From: Chitinophaga lutea
GTDB taxonomy: Bacteria; Bacteroidota; Bacteroidia; Chitinophagales; Chitinophagaceae
DNA length: 64,000 bases
Assembly: GCF_003813775.1 (NCBI RefSeq)
Contig: NZ_RPDH01000001.1
Coordinates: 806,001-870,000 of the forward strand
Reading direction: 5' to 3'
In this document: positions 45,046 to 53,605 of the stretch, one piece after another
Position numbering within the stretch: position 1 is the stretch's first letter
Layout of the letters: the number at the start of each line of letters is the position of its first letter
The notes under the pieces: generated by a model
The model's database searches: none
What the model was told of the DNA's origin: nothing
What the model saw: only the letters and a program-made list of their open reading frames with translations
Position numbers and translations under genes: made by a program

Positions 45046-47439
45046 ATGCAAGAAGGGCAACATCAGGACGAACCTGCAAAAGGCAACGAAACACCGGCGA
45101 CTGCCCGGTTCAAAGCCTTACCCGATGCGGAAAATCCATACAGGTTATCGGGCCTGCAACTGACGCCTTTGAAAAAATGGGCCGCCGGCATCCCCGCCGT
45201 CAAAGCCGCACTGGCCGATCTTTTCGAGCAGGGTATCCCCTTCCGGGGCGCACTCGCTTTATTTAAAATGAACCAGTTCGACGGGTTCGACTGTTCCAGC
45301 TGCGCATGGCCCGACCCGGACGACGATCGTTCCCCCCTGGGCGAATACTGCGAAAACGGCGCGAAAGCGCTGGCGGAGGAAGCCACCACCAAAAAGATCA
45401 CTGCTGAATTTTTCAGGAACCATTCCGTGTACGACCTGGCCCGGTTGAGCGATTTCGAGATCGGCCGTTTAGGGCGGCTCACGGAACCCGTATACCTCCC
45501 CGAAGGCGGCACCCACTATCAGCCGATCAGCTGGGACGATGCGTTTAAAAAAATCGCCGGTCACCTGAACGCCCTGGCGTCTCCCGACGAAGCCGCATTT
45601 TACACCTCGGGCAGAACGAGCAACGAAGCATCGTTCGTTTACCAGCTTTTCGTCAGGGAGTACGGCACCAACAATATGCCCGATTGCTCCAACATGTGCC
45701 ACGAAACATCCGGCGCCGCCCTGCGCCCCACCATCGGCATCGGCAAAGGGACCGTTACGCTGGAAGACTTTTACGATACCGATGTGATCGTCATCATCGG
45801 CCAAAACCCCGGCACCAATGCCCCCCGGATGCTGAGCGCGCTGGAAAAGGGCAAAAAGAACGGCGCGAAAATCATTGCCATCAATCCCCTGCCCGAGGCC
45901 GGATTAATGGGCTTCCGCAATCCCCAGGAAATCAGCGGCATCCTGGGCAGCGGCGGCAAGCTGGCCGATCTTTACCTGCCGGTAAAAATAAACGGCGACA
46001 TGGCGCTGCTCAAAGCCATCGAACTGCTGCTGCTCGATTTCGAAAAGAGCGCTCCCGGCCAGGTGCTCGACCATGCTTTCATACAAGAAAAAACCATCGG
46101 TTATGAAGCGTTTACCCGCCAATTTGAAAACTACACCCTGGCCGCGCTCGCGGAAGCGGCCGGCCTGACACAGGAAGCGATTTTCGAAGCCGCGCAGATG
46201 CTGGCGTTCAAAAAGCGGATCATCTTCTGCTGGGGAATGGGCATTACCCAGCAACCCAATGGGGTAGACATGATCAGGGAAATGCTCAACATCCTGTTAT
46301 TAAAAGGCAGCATCGGCAAACCCGGGGCCGGCGTTTGCCCCGTAAGGGGCCACAGCAACGTTCAGGGCAACAGAACGATGCTGATCAACGAAAAACCTAC
46401 CGACCTGCAGCTCGACCGCCTGGAAGAGGTGTTCGGCTTCACCGCTCCCCGCAAACATGGATACGATGTGGTGCGGGCCATCAAGGCCATGCAGGAAGAA
46501 AAGCTGAAAGTCCTTTTCTGCATGGGCGGGAATTTCCTGTCTGCCACGCCGGACACTACCTATACCGCCGCCGCCATCAGGAAGCTCAATCTGACGGCAT
46601 TCGTGTCTACCAAACTCAACAGGGGGCATTTGATACATGGCAGGGAATCGATCATCCTGCCCACGCTTTCGCGCAGCGACCGCGATGTTGTGAACGGGGA
46701 AGTACAGATCGTCAGCACCGAAAATTCGATGGGCGTGGTGCAGTCGTCCAAAGGCATGCTGACGCCGGTATCCGACCAGCTCATCAATGAAACCCGCATC
46801 GCCTGCCGGCTGGCGATGGCCACGCTTCAGGGCAAAACCGTTGTGGACTGGCAACGTTATGCCGATAGCTACGATGCAGTAAGGGACGATATTGAAAAAT
46901 GTATTCCCGGGTTTGAAAATTACAATACGAGAGTAAGGCAAAAAGGAGGTTTCTATCTGCCCAATGCCGCCCGCGACGGTGATTTCATCACCGCGGAATT
47001 CGGCAACCGCGCTCCGTTCACCCTCACCGGGCTCCCCGAAACCACGCTCGCCCACGATGAATACATGATGGCCACCACCCGCACCCACGACCAGTTCAAC
47101 ACCACCATTTACGGGCTCGACGATCGTTACCGGGGCATCAAAAACGAACGCCGGGTAATATTCATGAATGAAAAAGACCTGGAGAAAGCCGGCCTCAAAG
47201 AAGGAGACAAAGTAGACCTTTTCAATTACGACGATGGTGTAGAGCGCATCGCCCCCCTCTTCGTGGTGGTGCCCTACCCGGTACCTGAAAAAAATACGGT
47301 CACGTATTTCCCGGAAACGAACGTGCTGGTATCTGTCAACAATGTCGTGAAGGAAAGCAATATGCCCGCATCAAAGCATGTGAAAATCAAAATCAGGAGA
47401 CATACGCCTGAGATCTATCAGCGGATAAATGCGCTGTAA
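45046..47439 (+). CDS. FdhF/YdeP family molybdopterin oxidoreductase alpha subunit
   Basis: A 797-residue molybdoenzyme of the YdeP group. N-terminal part with FDGFDCSSCAWPDPDD (Cys pair for a cluster), then the bis-MGD binding domains: AFYTSGRTSNEASFVYQLFVREYGTNNMPDCSNMCHETSG (the Cys of NMCHETSG is the probable Mo ligand), DVIVIIGQNPGTNAPRML, KIIAINPLPEAGL and GKPGAGVCPVRGHSNVQGNRTM. The C-terminal molydopterin dinucleotide domain has ATTRTHDQFNTTIYGLDDRYRG. No iron-sulfur or membrane partner subunit is encoded nearby. In Escherichia coli YdeP supports acid resistance, but the reaction is unproven. FdhD is encoded upstream. Confidence 0.93.
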   Translation: MQEGQHQDEPAKGNETPATARFKALPDAENPYRLSGLQLTPLKKWAAGIPAVKAALADLFEQGIPFRGALALFKMNQFDGFDCSSCAWPDPDDDRSPLGEYCENGAKALAEEATTKKITAEFFRNHSVYDLARLSDFEIGRLGRLTEPVYLPEGGTHYQPISWDDAFKKIAGHLNALASPDEAAFYTSGRTSNEASFVYQLFVREYGTNNMPDCSNMCHETSGAALRPTIGIGKGTVTLEDFYDTDVIVIIGQNPGTNAPRMLSALEKGKKNGAKIIAINPLPEAGLMGFRNPQEISGILGSGGKLADLYLPVKINGDMALLKAIELLLLDFEKSAPGQVLDHAFIQEKTIGYEAFTRQFENYTLAALAEAAGLTQEAIFEAAQMLAFKKRIIFCWGMGITQQPNGVDMIREMLNILLLKGSIGKPGAGVCPVRGHSNVQGNRTMLINEKPTDLQLDRLEEVFGFTAPRKHGYDVVRAIKAMQEEKLKVLFCMGGNFLSATPDTTYTAAAIRKLNLTAFVSTKLNRGHLIHGRESIILPTLSRSDRDVVNGEVQIVSTENSMGVVQSSKGMLTPVSDQLINETRIACRLAMATLQGKTVVDWQRYADSYDAVRDDIEKCIPGFENYNTRVRQKGGFYLPNAARDGDFITAEFGNRAPFTLTGLPETTLAHDEYMMATTRTHDQFNTTIYGLDDRYRGIKNERRVIFMNEKDLEKAGLKEGDKVDLFNYDDGVERIAPLFVVVPYPVPEKNTVTYFPETNVLVSVNNVVKESNMPASKHVKIKIRRHTPEIYQRINAL

Positions 47440-47566
47440 TAAAGGATTAGCAGCTGAACGGCCTGGTATTTTAACCCGGCCGCCGGATAAAAACAAGACT
47501 TTCACAACTTGGTTCATGGTGAGTATCCATCTACCACACCATCAGATTCTCTCAAACGGGCAAGTT

Positions 47567-47740
47567 TTATCCGGAGATCTTCCTCTTCTTTCCGAACTTT
47601 CGTTCTTCAAACAATCCTTCCGCAACCAAACCATGAAGGTCATTCATGGCCGTTTGGTTGCTCACGCCAAACTTATTCTCCACCTGTTTTACATTAAAAA
47701 AGGTGGCTGGCATCTGCAATACCTCTTGATACGTTTTCAT
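47567..47740 (-). pseudogene. Relic of a Fic-type C-terminal winged helix
   Basis: The - strand encodes MKTYQEVLQMPATFFNVKQ, ENKFGVSNQTAMNDLHGLV and AEGLFEERKFGKKRKISG, a winged helix of the kind that closes many Fic family proteins. The frame continues upstream to 47887 (GKLQILKKLGDI then unrelated sequence made from the repeats), but there is no Fic core. I read it as the tail end of a lost second fic gene, although a small stand-alone DNA-binding protein is possible. Confidence 0.5.
47624..47659. repeat. Inverted repeat inside the relic
   Basis: Arms AACCAAAC-CATGAA and TTCATG-(GCC)-GTTTGGTT give 8 + 6 paired bases around GGTCA. It may be an accident of the coding sequence or a protein-binding site. 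Confidence 0.5.
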
Positions 47741-47866
47741 AATATCTCCTAATTTCTTCAAAATTTGGAGTTTTCCGGATAAAACAGACAAATGCAGCCC
47801 TCTCTTTTTGCAACTCCAGGAATTGTTAAAGCTAGAAATAGGCCTTCCCTGTGTACAGACCATTAA

Positions 47867-47993
47867 ATTGGGTATAATTGGGTACATTTATGGGTATCGG
47901 ATCGCCTAAATAGCCCCTAATTGGGTATAATTGGGTACTTTTATGGGTATCCAGCATCCTAAATTGGGTATAATTGGGTATATTTATGGGTAT
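47867..47993. repeat. Three 31-bp direct repeats immediately upstream of the Fic gene
   Basis: Copies at 47867-47897, 47920-47950 and 47963-47993. Each reads ATTGGGTATAATTGGGTA, two variable bases, then TTTATGGGTAT, so GGGTA occurs three times per copy and nine times in all. Copies 1, 2 and 3 differ only at the variable bases. Start-to-start spacing is 53 and 43 bp. The third ends 2 bp before the fic start codon. Each also contains TAnnTTTA, one base from the -7 promoter consensus. An operator for autoregulation is the simplest reading. Confidence 0.75.
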
Positions 47994-47995
47994 AT

Positions 47996-49042
47996 ATGAT
48001 AAACATTACCTCCATACATCTCAATACCGAGATTCTGTCCCTGATTTCAGAAATCGACGAATTTAAGGGTACATGGCGCGCATTAGGGAGCCTGGCGCCA
48101 GAGCAACTCACTTCGTTAAAGAGGGTCGCTACCATTGAAAGCGTAGGGTCATCAACCCGTATTGAAGGGGCGAAATTAACCGATCAACAAGTAGAAAAAT
48201 TGCTGGAGAACCTGGCTATCGGGAATTTTTCCTCGCGGGATGAAGAAGAGGTTGCCGGCTATGCCGACGTCATGAATCTCATTTTTGAAAATTACGAAAG
48301 TATTCCCCTCACTGAAGGTTATATTCAGCAGCTTCATCGGGAATTATTAAAGTATAGTTCCAAAGACAGTTGGCATCGGGGACATTATAAGAAATCACCC
48401 AACAATGTGGAAGCTTTTGATCAGGATGGTAACAGTCTGGGAATCATCTTCGAGACCGCCAGCCCCTTCGATACACAGCTACGAATGCAGGAACTTGTCA
48501 GTTGGACTGCTAATGTTACTGAAAATAAAGAACTGCATCCGCTGTTAGTAGCGTCTATTTTTATTGTGGTCTTCCTCGCCATACATCCATTTCAGGATGG
48601 AAATGGACGGTTGTCCCGCATTCTGACAACGGTCCTTTTACTCCGCGCAGGATACTCTTACGTACCGTACAGCTCGCTGGAAGCCGTCATTGAACAAAGT
48701 AAAGAAGGGTATTATCTTGCGTTAAGAAAAACGCAAGGCACATTAAAAACCGAGCAACCAGACTGGATGCCCTGGATTATCTTTTTCCTGCGCGCCTTGC
48801 AGCAGCAAAAATCCCGGCTCGAGACAAAAATTGAAAGGGAAAAATTGCTGTTAAGACAATTGCCGGCATTATCGATCCAGATACTTGAACTGGCAAAATC
48901 AAGAGGACGTATTACTATCAGTGAAATTGTACTCTTGACACAAGCGAACAGGAATACCGTAAAAAAACACCTGGAAAGGCTTGTTTCCGATCATCGCCTG
49001 CAACAGCACGGTGCCGGGCGCGGCTCGTGGTATGCGCTGTAA
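47996..49042 (+). CDS. Fic family protein (class II, with N-terminal inhibitory motif)
   Basis: A 348-residue Fic protein. The inhibitory helix motif SxxxEG is at Ser53-Glu57-Gly58 (SSTRIEG), placing it in class II where the brake is in the same protein. The active loop HPFQDGNGRLSR is complete (His197 and following). The C-terminal 60 residues form a winged helix (LPALSIQILELAKSRGRITISEIVLLTQANRNTVKKHLERLV). Fic proteins transfer AMP (or related groups) to target proteins. The gene is markedly AT-richer than its neighbours, which suggests transfer. Directly upstream are three direct repeats that its own winged helix may bind. Confidence 0.93.
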   Translation: MINITSIHLNTEILSLISEIDEFKGTWRALGSLAPEQLTSLKRVATIESVGSSTRIEGAKLTDQQVEKLLENLAIGNFSSRDEEEVAGYADVMNLIFENYESIPLTEGYIQQLHRELLKYSSKDSWHRGHYKKSPNNVEAFDQDGNSLGIIFETASPFDTQLRMQELVSWTANVTENKELHPLLVASIFIVVFLAIHPFQDGNGRLSRILTTVLLLRAGYSYVPYSSLEAVIEQSKEGYYLALRKTQGTLKTEQPDWMPWIIFFLRALQQQKSRLETKIEREKLLLRQLPALSIQILELAKSRGRITISEIVLLTQANRNTVKKHLERLVSDHRLQQHGAGRGSWYAL

Positions 49043-49071
49043 AGTGAGTGCGGGAACATTTACTTCATCCC

Positions 49072-49111
49072 AAACCAGCAACCCGCGCAATGTGCGGGTT
49101 GCTGGTTTTTA
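49072..49111 (+). terminator. Rho-independent terminator after the Fic gene
   Basis: A 15-bp perfect stem (AAACCAGCAACCCGC / GCGGGTTGCTGGTTT) with a 6-7-base loop and a T run on the + strand. It lies between two convergent genes. Confidence 0.92.
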
Positions 49112-49113
49112 TA

Positions 49114-50685
49114 TTACTCCCCTACGGGAATCGGCATATCCACGCCGGTTGCTGCGGCAACGCCGAAGTTCGGCGAACCATCGCTATTCCAGGTGAGCTT
49201 CTGCATTCTTGGCGCTCTTTGGCCATTGGTGGTATTGGCCACACTGCGCGCATGATAGATAAACCAGTGTTCCTTTTTCGCCACGCCGTTCGGATCCGTG
49301 TAGGAGCTGGTGAAGAACCCGTTGTGCCCCGGTCCGTACACGGCATTGGCATCGTTTCTTACAAACACCTGCTTTTTATTGATCCAGTCGGCCGCCACTG
49401 TGGGATTGCCGCCGGCCTTCAGCTGTATCTGGGCGAGGCAGTAATTATCGCTGGTGTACCGGCTGGCCGAATAGATGATAAACACCGGGCTGCTGGCGTC
49501 CTTTTGCAGCATGATGGGCCCTTCGTTCACCCCTAATCCAATCGAGCTGGGCTCATGCTTTTCCCAGGTATTGGTGGGGGAAGATATTTTAATTCTCGGG
49601 CCGCTGATGGTCCATGGGTTGGACATGGTAGCCAGGTACAGGTACTGCTTGTACCTGCTGGCGGTACTTTCCCACCCCGACCATACGAAATAATTAGTGG
49701 ACCCAACGGTGAGTATCGAACCGTCGATGGCCCACTGATCGCTAGAGTCGAAAATTTTCCCTTTGAACGTCCAGGTGCCGGTCATCGGATCCGCGTTGGG
49801 GTTTTCGAGTACGAACATACGGTGCGAATCGCCGGTGCCATCGTTCGCAGCAAAATAGATGTACCATTTGCCGGACAGGAAATGCAGCTCGGGCGCCCAG
49901 ATATTGGAAGAATAGGGCGTGCCGGCAGGCGGCGTCCAGACAACGGATTCTGTCGCTGTTGACAATAACGACATGGAAGTGGTTTTCCGCAGCCCGATAT
50001 TGTTCCCCCTGGTATACATGAAATAATAATACCCATCCTTCTGCGCAACAAAGGGATCCGGCCTGCTTGCATTGATCAGCGGGTTCTGGAAATGGAGATT
50101 GTGGAAATTGAACAAATCCTGGTCGCCGGTAACGGTCGACTTCTGCCTGATCTTCGCGCCGGGGGTTGTGCTTTGCGGATCCAGCACCATTTTCATACCG
50201 GTCGCTTTGTTGGTGAGCGAAAACACATTGTTACTGCCGGAATAGGCAATGGACCAGGCCTGCCCATCGCTTCCATCGTCCGTGCCTTGCTGTAAAATAT
50301 CGCCGGAGGTGGCAGAGGGCGATTCCAGGCACTTGTTACTGGTTACGTTCACCAGCTTATAATAAGTGGCGTCGATTTTTACCAGTTTCCATTTCTGGCC
50401 GTTGTTGGGGAACCACCACCACTGCTGGATTTTCTGGCCTTCGGCAGTGGAATTACCGGTCACTTCCACCACGGGGCCGGCCGGGGCAGCCGAGGCTATT
50501 CCCCTGATGCGGTAAGTAGCGCCATCGATCAATGTGCCAAGGGGTGGGGCGGCACTAATCCCGATGTCATTACCGTTCAGCGATTTTTCGCCGGCTTCCG
50601 TGCTTTCCTGTCGGGTTTCTTTTTGGCAAGCCATTGCCAGTAACAGCAAAACCGCCGTAACGTTTGTGAGGGCTTTGATTTTCAT
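49114..50685 (-). CDS. Family 43 glycoside hydrolase with ricin-type lectin domain (lipoprotein)
   Basis: A 523-residue lipoprotein; ATG 50685 begins a leader ending LLLAMAC. A ricin-type beta-trefoil lies at about 45-170 (QQWWWFPNNGQKWKLVKI, DGQAWSIAYSG). The GH43 five-bladed propeller follows (about 178-520), with its three acidic residues: Asp in INASRPDPFV (base), Asp in WAIDGSIL (pKa modulator) and Glu in GLGVNEGPIML (acid). IWAPELHFLSGKWYIYFAAND is also typical. GH43 enzymes remove arabinose or xylose side chains or cut arabinan. No Sus genes are nearby, so it acts alone. The exact specificity is not known. Confidence 0.92.
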   Translation of the reverse strand: MKIKALTNVTAVLLLLAMACQKETRQESTEAGEKSLNGNDIGISAAPPLGTLIDGATYRIRGIASAAPAGPVVEVTGNSTAEGQKIQQWWWFPNNGQKWKLVKIDATYYKLVNVTSNKCLESPSATSGDILQQGTDDGSDGQAWSIAYSGSNNVFSLTNKATGMKMVLDPQSTTPGAKIRQKSTVTGDQDLFNFHNLHFQNPLINASRPDPFVAQKDGYYYFMYTRGNNIGLRKTTSMSLLSTATESVVWTPPAGTPYSSNIWAPELHFLSGKWYIYFAANDGTGDSHRMFVLENPNADPMTGTWTFKGKIFDSSDQWAIDGSILTVGSTNYFVWSGWESTASRYKQYLYLATMSNPWTISGPRIKISSPTNTWEKHEPSSIGLGVNEGPIMLQKDASSPVFIIYSASRYTSDNYCLAQIQLKAGGNPTVAADWINKKQVFVRNDANAVYGPGHNGFFTSSYTDPNGVAKKEHWFIYHARSVANTTNGQRAPRMQKLTWNSDGSPNFGVAAATGVDMPIPVGE

Positions 50686-51008
50686 AACGGAGTGATTACG
50701 CAGCAATTCCACGTGGAAATGAACCGCCGCGGGGTTTATAATAGGGCTATCGGAATATAAAATAATGAAAATAATTTACAATCCATACACCCACACTGGC
50801 AATTTCTCATCTGCTTTTTTTACACTACTTCAGGAAAACACAACGCCCGCCAATACAATGCCCCGGTGAAATACTGCACAAATATCCAGGCAACAGCGCG
50901 GCGCTGCTTCCCCCTTTGTCCCCTGCATGCAACATCTTTCAGCGAATAAACCATGGATGCTCTTCGCGCACAGTTTTTGTGCAGGTATCATCGTCACGGA
51001 TCAGCAAC

Positions 51009-52097
51009 ATGCAGCTTGCCGGCATCATACAGGAAAAGATCATTGAGAACGGGCCGATCAGCTTCCACGAATTCATGGAAATGGCGTTATATTACCCGCA
51101 ATGGGGATATTATACCTCTGCTCGCCATAAAATTGGCGAAAAAGGTGATTATTACACCAGTACCAGCCTGAGCGATGTTTTCGGCGCCATGATCGGGCGC
51201 CAGCTTGAAGAAATGTGGAACCTGACAGGCCGGGAGGCGTTTACCATTGTTGAATATGGCGCGGGAACCGGCGCTCTTTGCCACGATCTGCTCGATTACC
51301 TGAAAAACAATCCGCCTTTCTATAACCAGCTGCGGTACTGCATTATTGAAAAAAGCCCCTCCATGCGCGAAAAGGAAAAAAAACACCTGCCTGAAAAAGT
51401 AAGCTGGTACAATTCCGTTACAGATATCGGCGGCTTTACAGGCTGTGTGCTGTCTAACGAACTGCTCGACAACTTTTCGGTGCATGAAGTGGTCATGGAA
51501 GATGAGCTGATGGAAGTATTCGTAGACTACCGGAACGGCTTCGCCGAATCGCTGCGCCCCGCACCGGACGAACTGAAGGATTATTTCAGACAGCTGCACA
51601 TCGCTTTACCCAAAGGCTTTCGCACGGAGGTGAACTTACAGGCAATAGACTGGATCCGGGACGTTGCACAGTCGTTAAAAAAGGGATTCGTACTAACGAT
51701 CGATTACGGCTACCCTTCTGCCGAACTCTACGCCGGATACAGGAGCGGCGGCACGCTGCTGTGTTATCACGCGCACCAGGTAAATATGGATCCCTATCAC
51801 CATATCGGCGAGCAGGATATCACAGCGCATGTGAACTTCTCCGCACTGCAGCACTGGGGCCTGAAAAACGGGCTGGAAAGCTGCGGATTGACGGAACAAG
51901 GTTATTTTCTCCGGGCGCTCGGCCTGATGGATTACCTGAGAAAACCGGCACCTGACACTTCCGGCTGCCACGAAAAAGCTATGGCGATCCACCTGCTCCT
52001 GAACGGCATCGGAACGAAGCTGAAAGTTTTCATCCAGCGAAAAGGCCCGGTAGCCAGGGAGCTGACAGGCCTTTCGCAGGCCACGATGTTTGTTTGA
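51009..52097 (+). CDS. MidA/NDUFAF7-type class I SAM-dependent methyltransferase
   Basis: A 362-residue methyltransferase starting at ATG 51009. It has the family's N-terminal FMEMALYYPQWGYYTS, a SAM-binding IVEYGAGTGALCHDLLDYL, the strongly conserved VLSNELLDNFSVHEV, VLTIDYGYPSAELY and the C-terminal GSRSGGTLLCYHAHQVNMDPYHHIGEQDITAHVNFSALQHWG-type region. Eukaryotic relatives methylate an arginine of a complex I subunit; the bacterial target is not known. The 93 upstream codons in frame are not supported. A small membrane protein gene follows at once. Confidence 0.9.
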   Translation: MQLAGIIQEKIIENGPISFHEFMEMALYYPQWGYYTSARHKIGEKGDYYTSTSLSDVFGAMIGRQLEEMWNLTGREAFTIVEYGAGTGALCHDLLDYLKNNPPFYNQLRYCIIEKSPSMREKEKKHLPEKVSWYNSVTDIGGFTGCVLSNELLDNFSVHEVVMEDELMEVFVDYRNGFAESLRPAPDELKDYFRQLHIALPKGFRTEVNLQAIDWIRDVAQSLKKGFVLTIDYGYPSAELYAGYRSGGTLLCYHAHQVNMDPYHHIGEQDITAHVNFSALQHWGLKNGLESCGLTEQGYFLRALGLMDYLRKPAPDTSGCHEKAMAIHLLLNGIGTKLKVFIQRKGPVARELTGLSQATMFV

Positions 52098-52116
52098 AAC
52101 ACTAAAACTTGATCTT

Positions 52117-52338
52117 ATGCTTAAGAACGCATCTTTTTCAATCATCTCCGCCACCGTTTACCTGTTGGCGTACTGCATCCTGCTGCAGGTGGAACGCCTG
52201 CAGGGGCTGGCAGTCGGAATGTTCCTGCTTTCTCCGTTTGTAGTTTGCTGGATGGTATATGTTGTTTTAAAACATGGCCGCTATACAGGCCGTGAACTGG
52301 CTGAAGGCGAGGAATTCGGGTATGAGGACAGGGGATGA
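52117..52338 (+). CDS. Small two-helix membrane protein
   Basis: A 73-residue protein beginning at ATG 52117, 19 bp after the methyltransferase stop. It has two transmembrane segments (FSIISATVYLLAYCILLQV and GMFLLSPFVVCWMVYVVLK) and a charged C-terminal tail (GRELAEGEEFGYEDRG). An earlier in-frame ATG at 52090 would overlap the methyltransferase gene. The family is not recognised. Spacing suggests cotranscription with the methyltransferase. Confidence 0.68.
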   Translation: MLKNASFSIISATVYLLAYCILLQVERLQGLAVGMFLLSPFVVCWMVYVVLKHGRYTGRELAEGEEFGYEDRG

Positions 52339-52404
52339 TGAAAGAACCGGTATTTTTTTGGGCTCAGGTTCTTTAAGTTTATGCGTTTTTTCAAACGCTG
52401 TTAT

Positions 52405-52692
52405 TTACTGGAGAATCTTCTGAAGTCTAGCTTTTGTTACAAACGCATCAATCACAGCAAAAACATGCGCTTTGTCTTCATCTGAAAGACTGGCAACATC
52501 GTGGACCTTCAACTCTACATTCTGATTCGCTGTTTGCTCACTCATGCCAAATACTAGAAAATCGAGAGATACTTTTAGCACCTGTGCAATTTTTCTTGCC
52601 ACCTCCAGTGAAGGGGTAATGAGCCCTCTTTCATATCGACTAATCATGTCCTTCCCTGTGTTCACCAATAACCCTAAAATTGTTCGTTCCTA
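52405..52692 (-). pseudogene. XRE family regulator, 5'-damaged
   Basis: The - strand carries the second half of an XRE helix-turn-helix (LLVNTGKDMISRYERGLITPSLEVARKIAQVLKVSLDFLVFG) and a 40-residue tail. Helices 1 and 2 are missing: the frame is closed at 52690, and FRNEQ, the expected N-terminal piece, appears in another frame just upstream. The gene therefore seems frameshifted or partly deleted. No ATG precedes the domain; only a TTG at 52668 would start it. It sits in AT-rich DNA next to the 3' end of tRNA-Asp. Confidence 0.65.
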
Positions 52693-52763
52693 AATCTACA
52701 AATCACTAAAATTTAATTCCGTAAAACTTCCGTGCTAATTGAGAGATTAAAGCCATATCTCTA

Positions 52764-52792
52764 AAAACAAAAACCCCGCGCAATGCGCGGGG
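52764..52792 (-). terminator. Terminator of the tRNA-Asp transcript
   Basis: On the - strand the perfect stem CCCCGCGC / GCGCGGGG (loop ATT) is followed by TTTTTGTTTTT, 16 bp beyond the tRNA end. Confidence 0.9.
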
Positions 52793-52807
52793 CTCTCCGA
52801 GATTTTG

Positions 52808-52881
52808 CGGACCGGACGGGACTCGAACCCGCGACCTCCGCCGTGACAGGGCGGCATTCTAACCGACTGAACTACCGATCC
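52808..52881 (-). tRNA. tRNA-Asp (GTC)
   Basis: The - strand sequence folds as a cloverleaf: acceptor GGATCGG / CCGGTCC, D arm with GTTCAGTCGGTTAGA, anticodon stem CCGCC with loop CTGTCAC (anticodon GTC), T arm CGCGGGTTCGAGTCCCG and discriminator G. The 3' CCA is not encoded. It is followed by a terminator, and the nearby broken XRE gene could mark an old insertion at the tRNA 3' end. Confidence 0.96.
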
Positions 52882-53045
52882 TCCTTCACTTCAAAACCTT
52901 TCGGCTTTTCCGTTTTGGGACTGCAAAGATAAGCACAAATAAATCATACATGCAAATCTTTTTCCGATTTTTTTTGTCATCCCCCTGACCAGCAATTACA
53001 TATAAATCTTCCTTAATTTCACCGTATAACCAAACCTGCCCCTTT

Positions 53046-53558
53046 ATGAAACACCGCCTCATTGTGCTCGTTACCCTCGCCATCGCCTGCAACACCGCTC
53101 CTGAAAAAAAGCAGGAAGACAGTACCATCGTAGACGCTACCAAAACCCTCGTGCCCGTTGCCCCGCCGCCCCCCGTGGCCGCCTCCCCCTACGAAGCGGA
53201 GATCGCCGCCCAGGATTCCCTGTTCGACGATGGTTCCATACCCGCCAGCTGGGCCAACGCCGGGTTCGACGATCCGGCCGGCTTCAAACGCTTCCTGGTC
53301 ACTTTTAAGGAATGGGTCAGAACCGGTAATGTAGACAGTATTACGGCCCACATCCGTTTCCCGCTCAAAAACTATAAAACCCCGGCCATCTTCCGCGAGA
53401 AATATGATAAAATTTTTGATGCGTCGCTGAAAGCGGTGGTGGATACCCAGCGGCTCGACAGGATTTTCCGCAACGCCCAGGGCGCCATGATCGGCAACGG
53501 GGATATCTGGTTCAGCGTGTTCCCGGAGGGGTACCGCATCATCGCGATCAATAAATAA
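53046..53558 (+). CDS. Lipoprotein of unknown function
   Basis: A 170-residue lipoprotein (LAIAC, Cys 15). A disordered Lys/Pro-rich linker (PEKKQEDSTI, VAPPPPVAASP) connects to a compact domain of about 100 residues with GFKRFLVTFKEWVRTGNVDSITAHIRFPLKN, KYDKIFDASLKAVV and GNGDIWFSVFPEGYRIIAINK. The last part recalls the NTF2/cystatin-like secreted domains of Bacteroidota with a final strand IWF..., but I cannot name a family. It is the first of three genes for exported proteins with small gaps and no clear terminator between them. Confidence 0.78.
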   Translation: MKHRLIVLVTLAIACNTAPEKKQEDSTIVDATKTLVPVAPPPPVAASPYEAEIAAQDSLFDDGSIPASWANAGFDDPAGFKRFLVTFKEWVRTGNVDSITAHIRFPLKNYKTPAIFREKYDKIFDASLKAVVDTQRLDRIFRNAQGAMIGNGDIWFSVFPEGYRIIAINK

Positions 53559-53605
53559 GCAGGGCAGCCCCTTTCAGTTCTCCCGAATCCCCGATATTTG
53601 CAGCC

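Larger units (their letters stand above)
47440..47995. other. AT-rich intergenic region with relic gene and repeats
   Basis: This 556-bp stretch is clearly lower in GC than the genes to its left. It contains a relic winged-helix fragment on the - strand, a long inverted repeat (47624-47659) and three direct repeats just before the Fic gene. It looks like the left edge of acquired DNA. Confidence 0.6.

Noticed and set aside
47867..47993. Possible CRISPR array
   Set aside because: Only three copies, spacers of 22 and 12 bp, no cas genes, and the copies touch a start codon; a regulatory repeat fits better.
52405..52668. Intact XRE regulator started from TTG 52668
   Set aside because: The first two helices of the domain would be missing, and the expected N-terminal piece is visible out of frame upstream, so I treat it as damaged.
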